Below, one piece after another: positions 54,826 to 64,000 of a DNA stretch of 64,000 bases (position 1 is its first letter; each line of letters starts with the position of its first letter). A program made the position numbers and the translations under genes. The stretch is from assembly GCA_027475525.1 (NCBI GenBank), contig JAMWFC010000119.1, positions 124,001 through 188,000 on the forward strand, in the 5' to 3' direction. The stretch comes from Macrolepiota albuminosa (lineage: Eukaryota; Basidiomycota; Agaricomycetes; Agaricales; Agaricaceae). The notes under the pieces were generated by a model, which worked only from the letters and a program-made list of their open reading frames with translations, had not been told where the DNA came from and searched no databases.

Positions 54826-56951
54826 ATGGCGAACTTCTTGCATGCACCGCGCCCTGCAACCTTCTGCACCCATAACTTGGGTACTGTCGTGATTTCGTTG
54901 TGAAATGATATATCCATTCACCTATAGCTCCCAGGTGGTCGTAATTACGATTACACCAACATTTACAGCCCTGACAAACCCGGAGAAGAGGCAAAGGAGA
55001 ATGCGCGTGTGTGGAATGTCTATCTTGACGAAGCAGAGAATCATGATGTAGATATGATCGAAGGCTTTCGAAACATCATTGACGGTCTCCTTGTCTTTGT
55101 GAGTATATTGATGGACATATATTCCCAAATGTCTTCCTGATTCAAGATAGGCTGCACTCTTCTCGGCAGTAGTCACAGCGTTTGTCGCTCAAACATCCCA
55201 AACACTCCGACCAGATAACGCGCAGATTATGGTGTCTCTCCTCGTCGAAACCAACCAATTATTGAGAGCTGCCGGAAATAGAACGAGCATAAATGCCGTG
55301 CCTGCAGCATCTCTAGGTCCCAAAAGCCGGACGTACACGTCTACAGATGTATGGGTAAATGGACTCTTTTTTACCAGTCTCTCTCTCTCGTTATCGACTG
55401 CCCTTCTGTCTGTTCTAGCCAAACAATGGATCCAAGTTTGTTATTCTTTCGCCCTCTTCTAAGTCATCTAACACCAGTGAACAGGCTTATACTGCGACGG
55501 TTTCTGGGGACACCAAAACCCGTGCTTTAATGCGCCAATTCCGCTTTGAGGGACTTGTGAAATGGAAACTTGGTGACATCATTGAGAGTCTCCCGTTAAT
55601 TCTACATTGCTCCGTCGCCGTTTTCCTTGTTGGACTAGCTCTCTATGTCTCACAAATTTCCCGTCCAATATGTGGAGTCGTTGCTGGGATCACTGCTCTC
55701 ACGTTTTTCTTTTACTTCGCATCCTCAATGCTCCCCGCATTTGATATGGCCTGTCCCTACCGCACCCCCTTCATGTTCCCTCTAGCTCAGCTTCTATTCT
55801 TCGCTTTTCGCATGGCAAGGTGGAACTGCTTCCGCCTCTGGTATATGATTACCGACGAGTCCGATTTCGAAATTCGACTACCACCGTTGCGGCCATCATG
55901 GATGCCACAGCAGCCTTTGAGAATGGCAGAGCACAATACAGTGTTGGAGCAATCGCCTTTTGATGGTCGTCTTGCTCACAACTCCTTGGGCTGGGTTTTC
56001 AACCACTCATCTAACCGCTTGGTCAAAGAAATTGTCGTTGAGGGGACTTGTGGCTTGCTTGATGAGTGGTCTTCACTTAAAGAATGGTGTTCAGACCTTC
56101 CTCCCAGTAAATCTCTCAACTCGAGCTCAGGAAATAGTTATCTTCTCTCTGCAATCAGATATTCTTTATTGAGATTGCCAGATACGTATGCAGCATCTTC
56201 CATGGAGGACGAGATTGGGAAGAGCAACAAATATGGCCGCCTGATTGTAGCTTTCATGAGGGCCTATTCTTTTGAAAATTTACTAGATAAATGTACTGCT
56301 AGTTCCAGGGACTGGCAAGAACAGATCAAGACCGCGCTGCTTGAAGCTTATAAAGCAGCACTTGGAGACAGGCGTCATGTCCTGTCTCGGTGGCTCCTGG
56401 ATTTGGGCGGTCCCAACCTATTTCGATCTGGCAGTGAATGGAGTGCGAGGTTCTTGCTTCCATGTGCAAATGCCGGGGATGCAAAAGACTTTCGTGAATT
56501 AGTACATCGAGGAGTAGACCTCAATTGTCGTGATTCTGATGACTGGACCGTTTTGCATCACGCAGCATTCGCAGGCAATCTGAACGCGGTGGTTTTCCTT
56601 ATTGAACAAGAGCCGGCTCTGATCTCTGCTCCGGCGGACATGGTATATACTACCTCAGCATGGACAGCTCTTGATGCTGCCGCTTGGAATGGTAAACCTG
56701 ATGCAGTGGCATACCTTTTTGATCACGGTGCCAAATCATTATTTCACAGTGCGCTCTACTGTGCTATTGGGGATGTGAATAGACTTCACAATGTAGAGCT
56801 CTTGCTTGACCACGGATGGGATAGAACGGTCAAGGATACTGAAGGGAAGACGTTGCTTGATATTGCACACAGCGAAGGTGACGACGCACTTGCCAACCAC
56901 TTGGAGCGTTACCAAACGGTCAGGCTCTCCCCATATGGGATGACGCCATGA
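54826..56951 (+). CDS. DUF6535-ankyrin membrane protein, copy E
   Basis: Exons 54826-54880, 54935-55098, 55151-55435 and 55485-56951; 656 aa, introns 49-54 bp. Start MANFLHAPRPATFCTHNLG. The DUF6535 helices and the WVFNHSS block are conserved. Ankyrin-like C-terminus: DLNCRDSDDWTVLHHAAFAG, TALDAAAWNGKPDAVAYLFD, VELLLDHGWDRTVKDTEGKT. It ends YQTVRLSPYGMTP, lacking the last 8 or so residues of the other copies, because the gene runs straight into a BRO1 exon 4 fragment. Intact otherwise. Confidence 0.9.
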
Positions 56952-56956
56952 ATCAA

Positions 56957-58000
56957 GGACCCATAGATTCGCCTCGCTTCTTCCCACATGACAGTCCATC
57001 CTCATCGACATCTGCACCTTATAGGTTTCCTTGCCCACTCTTGCCTCCTCTTTCTCGTTCTCAACTAGCGTGAAAGAGTATGCACTTCTGGGATGATTCA
57101 GAGCGCAGGTAAGGCGAGCTGGTACGAGAGTTTCGTGAGCACGAGGGAGGAGTATGTAATATGCACGAGGAATTGTCTGGCGGCTCGTGTTCTTGGGGTG
57201 ATTGCGAGGAGGAATGAGGGAGAATGTGGGGTGTTCATGAGGGGATGGAAGGAGGAGAGGGAGAAACTTGGGGTCTGCTGGAGAAGGAGAAGGATAGGGA
57301 TAAAAGGAAGCCAGCTGGGAGTGTGATGGGGTTGGGGCAGGGGTCGAAGGCGATGAGTATCGGAGGTAATCAGTAGGGATGGGGAACAGTTTGGTTATCA
57401 CTGTCCCCGCCCTTGTCCTCGTTCCCGCCTCTACCTGTACAGTCTCCGCCTTTGCAGTAGTATAATTACTCATCCCCCGGTATATCTGTCCCCTCCCGCG
57501 ACCGCAATCGCACTATCAGTCTCCGCTTCGGCACACCATCAACAAACCTCTTTCACAGTTGTCAACATACCAGCTCCATCCTTCCTTATCGTCGTCCACA
57601 TCCTCCTCAGCCCGGCCGGCGTTTCTCCCGACTTCCCCGCCCAAAGCCACGAACGTCGTTCTATCCACCACCAATGAGCGATCCGTATGCGAGTTTGGAG
57701 ATGTCGACAGTCATCGTGCATAATCTCCGAATAGCACAAATAGCACAAATGCCTATGTACCCCGTAACCCGGGTATCAGGCATATCAGACCCACCGAGGC
57801 GTCGAATCAGCATGTGGGGTAACGAGTATGCCCAGCTGCAGTGGCAAAATGGGTTTCCCTCGCCTGCGGTGGGTCAGCAGCGCCAGGGATACCAGTGTGG
57901 GCATGGGTATGGGGGTGACACGTTTGTTAGACCTGGTTTTGGGAAGAATGAGTGGTGGTCTGGACGTGTTCAATATAAATTGTGGAATATTATGAATTAA
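56957..58000 (+). pseudogene. Decayed copy of BRO1 exon 4
   Basis: Matches 48,645-49,800 of BRO1 in order: TCGCCTCGCTTCT-CCCACA, ACAGTCCATCCTCA, CCAGCTGGGAG-GTGATGGGGTTGG, GTATAATTACTCATC, GATCCGTATGCGAGTTTGG, ACCAGTGTGGGCATGGGTAT. Stops and indels throughout. It begins 6 bp after the stop codon of copy E, so copy E or its duplication truncated a second BRO1 locus here. 58,001-58,449 is duplicated 3' flank. Confidence 0.88.
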
Positions 58001-58449
58001 TGTCTAAACCTTTGTGATTGAGGGAACTTTGTAGAATTCTGTATTGAGTGTATTGTAATAAGACGTAAGTTAAATATGTACTCAGAGTGAGTAACCACAA
58101 AGTGGTTTACAACTGAGGTGAGAGAGGAGTAGCCGAAAAATTGTAAACTATTAGTACAAAAAAGGAACTATGACGAAATGGCTAGAGATCCGATATCTCA
58201 ACAGAGTGCTTTACCGCTGCCGGGTTTAACAGCGACAACACAGTTGTCCATACGCGTATCTCGGCTTCTGGTGATGCATACTTTGGACTTGAAGATGTGT
58301 GTTTGTGTATGGGGTTTCCAGTGTGTGGATTCAAGCAATTTATGTTGTTAGGGAATCGAGATCGTTCTTTGGAGACACTCAATATCGTCTACAATGGTTC
58401 AAGAAAAATCAAGTATATAAACGGTCCCTCCTCCTTGTCGATACCAACT

Positions 58450-60361
58450 TTAATAGTCGTCAAAGTCATAATCATCATGTATATACGGCTCAAAATCATC
58501 ATCCATTTCCTCAGTCTCCCCATACTCAGAATACCCGAAGTCTTCGTCATGAATATCGTAATCGGAGGCAGACCTATCATCGTCTCGAATCCCGATCCAC
58601 TCCACTCGGTCGATGATGTCCCTTAGGCGCTCGAGATGGATGCTACTATCACCAGCACAATTCTCTAGACTGAGGGAGTCAAGAGACAAACCAGCCTTTT
58701 TTCGAAGCTCGAAACAGGATGACATAAATTCCGCGACACTGATGAACGAACCGTCGGTATTATGCTCTCCAATAGCAGCGCGATCTAAGAGGCATTGAAG
58801 CATCGTTATATTCCGTAAAGCTGGAAAGGTCATGCGAGCAGGCTGAGTATCAGCCATCGATTTGTTAGCCAGATCACGATGAAGCACGCGGAGAAAGTTG
58901 CTTGGGAACAACCATATCCGGAGATCCCGTAGTTGAGGAAGATTACCGAAGAATATCCATGAATCTTGCTCCAGAGGACGATCGACCTCGAGCGATATCA
59001 GTTGGTCCAGGCGCAGTGATTGCCACAGAAATTCCACTTCGACAAGTCTGATATTAGAGAAACCTATGTCAACTGTTGGTGGGTCGCCGAACGATGGTAC
59101 CTGTGTTGTATCTTTGAACTTCCACCATCGAATCGAATGACCACCCAAATTAAGAGACAAGTTCGAGCCTTCAATGTATCTGTTAAGCTTTCCTGCAAGT
59201 TCCTGTGCCAGAGACCTCGACATTTCCTGTATATCTTGTATGTGGAGATGTATTGAACAGGCTTTCTGTGAGAATACGATGTGGTTCAAAAGAATGCAGT
59301 AGGACAAGTTGCCTGTGAGTGTGACACATTCGAGGTGTCCCAGGATTACCGGGTCAATACCATGTAGTATAGATGGATCACCAAGACCCATCAATCCCTC
59401 TCTCTTCTGTATAATGAGAGACTCAAGATGAGAAGTTTGTCGCAGTATAGTTAGGAGCTGATACAATGATGGGTTTGTTTGTTGAGGGAGATTTAGTAAT
59501 GTGAGTGACCGAAGATTTCTGAAGTCAACAAGCTCGGGATCCCATGCCATCCCACATTCTTCCAACACTAGATACCGCAGTCGTGATGACATGGTAAATA
59601 GTTCGTATGGAAGCTTGTCTTGTTCAGACTGTCGAAGCAGCCGGACTTCGAGTCGTTCGATCATTGGTGCAGGCTGCTCAAGTAATGAGAGAATACTAGT
59701 ATATTCGCTACTGGACCTGTCGTGGTCGGAGAGGAGACCAAAAGTCGACAACGAGTGAAGCGTGAGGTTTTTGATGCGTGGTAGATGGAAACGGAGAATT
59801 TCTGTTAAAGTTTTGTACGAACGTGTACATTCTCCGGTGCTCGTGATGTTCAATGGTCCTTGATACGTGACCGTCAAAGGAGCTGGATTAGAGCGTAGAA
59901 CCATTTCTCGAGCCCATGGTGGATATTTAAGCGAAATGTATGACCACAAATTGGGAGTAGCCAACGCCACTTCGCGCCAGTGGCTGCACACATGAGACAC
60001 AGATTTTATCCAGTCTATGTGTCCCATATCCAGAGAGTCATTAGAGAATTCGGCTCGACTCTCAGCGCATCTGACGACTTCGCCGAAGATGGCGCTAAGT
60101 ATTTCAGAAGGAATACGACAAGTGATAGTGAGCGCATTGCGACACCGTTTATAGTAGCGAGTGATTATCTCGCAGCCTTTGATTTGGCGTCGAATATACG
60201 CATCGGCTATGCTTCTACTGGCTGCAGTTGGAAATGGGCCTTCAGCCTGGGAATCTGCAAAGTGAAGAAAATCTGCGTCTGTTGGTGATACATGCCTATC
60301 TATCAGCGTTAGATGTCAATATTGGTTGAGTACGTCTACCTTGTATGTTATCCAAAGCCAT
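58450..60361 (-). CDS. F-box/LRR-like protein 2
   Basis: Minus-strand exons 60340-60361 and 58450-60278 (intron 61 bp); 616 aa. Start MALDNIQ, as in protein 1. The Met of MITRYY in copy 1 is Ile here (EIITRYYKR), so an ATG search alone would start too late (60,027). F-box: RIPSEILSAIFGEVVRC, HVCSHWREVALATPNLW. The same leucine-rich and acidic parts as copy 1 (SDYDIHDEDFGYSEYGET). Open throughout, so both copies could be expressed. Duplicated together with flanks and the BRO1 3' part. Confidence 0.88.
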
Positions 60362-61370
60362 AATCACGATCGTTGCGGTGGTCACTTGTGCTTCAGTTTA
60401 GTTGTTGACAACTCAATCTCGTCCACAAGTGATTAGATAAGATGCGGCTTTGTCCTCGACTTTGAGGACACGAACGTATGCGGAACTCTAGTCCTCCCAA
60501 GGCTCGCTCTCTGATCGCGATTAATGGTTGTGCATGACTACATAGATGAGTGTCTGAACAAGACACGCGAGGCGAGGATCGGGGTTGTTGTTCCAAGAAT
60601 TCCATTTTCTATGCTTTGACAGCAGATATATGGGATTTTAGATAAACTCCAGCACGTACAGCGCATTACCTTGGGAGACCCCATTAAGCAAAAACCCATT
60701 CTAGAGGACTTCCATCTGGCAAAATATGATAAGTAGGTCTAACGTTGTATCCCTCTACTCTTACGGTGCCGTCGTGATGCGAGGTATCAAGTTCCACAAA
60801 ACTTCCGAATTCATCGCTCAACGTCAAGAAAAACGCAACGATATGACCGCTCGTGAAGACATGAATTCTTCCATTCAAAGGGTTCGTGGATCGACGTTCA
60901 GCAAGCGTGTACGAAATGTGGTATGGACGTGATTAAATATTTAAACTGAAGATGACAGAATCGCTTTTAGGCGACGTTCTTCGCCCTCCGTCCAACATCC
61001 CACGACTTGACACGATTCGCAAGATATTCGCACCACTCCCTCCGGAAATCAATCTCTCGATGATGAAATTAAAGGCGTCCGAGGAACTTGTAGCAGTACA
61101 ATTCAGACTAGACAGTGTATACACGAATATCACACTGGACGTGGCTCAGAACTATGAGAAGGACGATTGCTTTAAATCGCATCCTACACCCATATCGCGA
61201 CTGACATGTCCTTCGGAAATCATATTATTCTCTCCAATGGTGCTAAACTTCCCTAATCAGCTTGGGGACATGGCTGTCCACGCGCAAGGAGTTCGGGAAG
61301 GCTGTACATAGCTTTCACCTCCTTGCACTGGACAACAGTGAAGGTACCATCACCTCGACCTCACGATGAG
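60362..61370. other. Decayed flank of F-box gene 2
   Basis: 60,600-60,960 matches 52,560-52,990. A 119-codon plus-strand ORF at 60,952-61,311 (MTESLLGDVLRPPSNIPRLD) is not conserved as an ORF in the other copy, so I do not call it a gene. Confidence 0.45.
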
Positions 61371-61379
61371 CTATGAGAA

Positions 61380-61813
61380 TAGGGATGAGGTTGGCGCTGC
61401 TGAAGGTCGTTCCATCCGTCGTCATATTTACAGTGATTGGAAAGCCACAGCTCACGGATAATTTGATCGTTTTAAAGGTCGCGAAGAAGCTCAGTGTGAC
61501 GCCGGCCTAGGTTCTTGTCGCATGAGATGCATAATTCGGTTATTCCCAAGGGCATTAAACAGGAACACATTATCTCGAACTTCAAGCAGGTTGAGCTGAG
61601 CGAAGAGGACCACGAAAAGATCGGTTCACTCGGGCCATAACAATTATACCTGGTACGTTGATAATTTTTGTCCGAGCAAGAGAAGGTATTTTTGATGGCG
61701 GTATGTTGTAGATCCAATATCCCGTTCACGTATAAGCCTAAGTGGGACGTCAATATTTTCGACGAGCCTGTCGAAAAGCAGGCAGCATTCAGGTCGAGCA
61801 GCAAAATCCAGTA
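61380..61813 (+). pseudogene. Aldo-keto reductase fragment
   Basis: NADP-dependent aldo-keto reductases reduce sugars and carbonyls. Fragments of the C-terminal half: GKPQLTDNLIVLKVAKKLSV, VTPA then TAG (expected Gln) and VLVA, SVIPKGIKQEHIISNF, KQVELSEEDHEKIG, and after an interruption IPFTYKPKWDVNIFDEPVEK ending SSSKIQ. Several stops and frame changes; the N-terminal barrel half is missing. Confidence 0.78.
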
Positions 61814-64000
61814 ATTGTGTACGCAGTATCCTGAACCGAGCATAAGAAATGGTCCTGTATAAATGTTATTTGTCATGATAAATTGTTACCCAGTTGGCAT
61901 TGGATTTTTAAAGCTGCCGAAAGCTTAGTGACCCCACAGTTGGTCCGTGCGCACCCATTGCGGAGGATAAATACCCGGCCTCGAGAATCATACACCTCAT
62001 ACTTACCTTGATGGCACAAGCCCCTTCATGTACCCGGGTTTGTGGGCCATGGAGACTCTCCATAGCACGGCGACCCTGTCCACACAGGGAGTGTCTGCGG
62101 CTTGTATGGGCTTCGGCTCATGCACCGTCTCAATATTTTCCTGTCCTGCTCCGGCCACTCTGGCTGGGCAGGCGCTTTTTTTTTCGCTTTTGCATCGTCC
62201 TAACCCTAACCTCAGTGCGTGAGATAATTTCTAAATAATAAATGACTCGGATCAGCTGATCCGTTGCGTCACCAAAGTTGTTTCCTATTTACTCCTAACG
62301 TAACGCATACTATTGGGTCCATAGTATTTCAAAACTTATTTGAAACCGTGAATATCACAACATCGACACTACCTTTTCCGTTGGACTTTTGGTCAATATG
62401 ATAGTGTCTCCTCTTTCCTTCTGCAATGTTACGTTGACAAAAAATGAGCAGCTGGGTGTGTCGGAACGAACCCGGTTGTGGAGGTCCCAAGTTGTTTCAG
62501 AAATTTTGTCACACATTGTATGCCCTGAAGTGTTACTATATACATAATCAATAATGATACAATAAATATCCATATCTAGCAACTCTAACTCTTTGACATC
62601 TCTAATCATTTATAAAATTAATATCAACTATTCAGCAATGTTACAAGCTTGAGAATCAGGTTGCAGCTTTGCATGCTCAACTTGAGTTTGCATAGGCACA
62701 ATGAAATTCTGTCAAAGTTTATGTGGTTTTTACAATATGCGAAATTTTCCAATTTTTGTAATCAAGCCAAGCCAGGCCAAAGAATCAACATTTCTGCTTG
62801 TGTTATGACTTTAGATAAGGAATTGAGAGAGGCAGTAAGAAAATTGGTCAAATATAAAGAAAGGAAGAAGATAAAAAAAGCACTAGAGATGCAACTGAAA
62901 AGGAGAATTTTATATAGCAGACAATGATAAGTGCACAAATATTATTTATTAAATCATTTGTATCAAAGAACAAGATAGAACTGCAAGCCCTCACTTTTGT
63001 TAGATACAAATGAACTCAATCTGTGTATTACAACAACTATATTGTGTGTAGTACCTGTTAAATGCAAATAAACTGTCTAAGAGTTAGATTAAGTGTGGTA
63101 TAAAATAGGTATCCAAGACATACCTCAGTCAATGTATTGCAATGACTGAGATTATCCCAGGTTCTGCTCCAATTTATATCTTCCAACTCAACAACAACTG
63201 CCAGTAGCAGCATCTGTCATGTGTCTAAGATATGTACCACAATTCCTTATTTCTGACAACCTCAGTCCTTGACTTGCCTATCACAGGAACAAAGGCTGAC
63301 TGGCTTATAACAATGTATTAAAAATGAGTTCAATCAATGTTCAGAGTTGAAAGACAAGGCACAATTTTTAGAATTATTCAAACAATTACAAAAACAATTT
63401 GCACCAACAAATAATGGCACTGCAGCAAGATTTGATAATGCTTTAAAGTTGAAGCCACTATTATAATACCATTGCCTCAATAACATGGTTGCTTCTTCAC
63501 TGTGTTCTATATATCCAATCCTCTCTCATCCTCTCTCTTCTTTCAGTTGTTTTTGAAAATCCTACAGCACTCAAATCAATATTTTATCTTCTTCTATAGC
63601 TTATACCATCATTTTAATATGGATTATTTACATCTTTTTGTCTATTTGTAAAATGTATGCACTATACATCACTCACCCTCATCCAGACACCCTCATCCAG
63701 ACTACAAAAGTCATGCTTGGATCAAAATGGTCAGTTGAGGAAACTTTTTGGACATAACATCTTCATAGATAACTCATTTTTCAAAAGAATCAACATGTTA
63801 CCAAAATCTGTACATGTAATGTCATGTCAATGGTCTGAAAAGTCATTACGTCTTCGTCTCGCTTCTGTATAGCTTCCATTTTTGGTCTACGTGTTACATT
63901 GACCAATCCCAAGGGGGTGTTGTAGGATTTGAAATGATCATTTATTTTACCTGAACAGTTGGCAAGAAATTGCTTAGGTAGAATATAAATAATGAGACCT
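61814..64000. other. AT-rich end of window, no gene recognised
   Basis: 62,250-64,000 is AT-rich with short ORFs. Two stretches look like remnants of a transposon protein: about 62,640-62,927 (ENQVAALHAQLEFA; NQAKPGQRINISACVMTLDK; a Lys-rich end), in the style of pogo/DDE_1-type transposase C-termini, and about 63,330-63,465 (ELKDKAQFLELFKQLQKQF). Too little for a call. Confidence 0.4.

Noticed and set aside
60952..61311. 119-codon ORF as a new small gene
   Set aside because: The duplicated counterpart near 52.9 kb does not keep the frame, and I recognise no domain.

Overview
The window is nuclear DNA of a mushroom-type basidiomycete (Agaricomycetes). The reasons are: many spliceosomal introns of about 50 bp, DUF6535 membrane proteins with ankyrin repeats, F-box/LRR proteins, a KDZ (Kyakuja-Dileera-Zisupton) transposon carrying a TET/JBP dioxygenase gene, a chromodomain Ty3/gypsy element and a Helitron. 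Ordinary housekeeping genes are few: a tRNA-Leu, a 55-aa membrane protein, MIC10 and BRO1, clustered at 45.3-49.7 kb. The rest is mobile DNA, a young local gene family and gene fragments.

Layout. 1-6.3 kb: 3' part of a Helitron Rep/helicase gene, its repeat-rich tail, a decayed TE-type gene and a minisatellite. 6.4-18.8 kb: DUF6535-ankyrin genes A (-), B (+) and C (-), separated by an ELP1 pseudogene and pieces of BRO1. 19.478-41.551 kb: one KDZ DNA transposon bounded by an 8-bp target duplication (AATGTAGC). It carries two accessory genes, a broken TET/JBP gene and a KDZ transposase with two in-frame stops. An 11.36-kb gypsy element (20,072-31,429; 5-bp duplication TGCCC) is nested in its left arm and a 203-bp CACTA-like MITE in its right arm. 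42.1-45.1 kb: DUF6535 gene D and another BRO1 fragment. 45.3-49.7 kb: the housekeeping block. 50.4-60.4 kb: F-box gene 1, DUF6535 gene E, a decayed copy of the BRO1 3' end and F-box gene 2, i.e. a segmental duplication. 60.4-64 kb: remnants, including an aldo-keto reductase pseudogene.

Two points matter most. First, at least five unrelated places carry a perfect or near-perfect tandem duplication with a period of exactly 77 bp (4454, 7120, 9372, 35252, 36252), and the 3' LTR region shows it twice more. Deleting one copy restores the reading frame in DUF6535 gene A and in the TET/JBP gene. This points to unmerged contig overlaps from a de Bruijn assembly with k=77, not to biology. Second, the gypsy element has three long ORFs in one frame: gag-pro, then TGA-CTA (a known readthrough context), then pol with a chromodomain, then TAG, then a 951-1020 aa ORF3 that I do not recognise.

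Splice models are my own reading of GT/AG (once GC/AG) sites and frame. They are internally consistent but not backed by transcripts.
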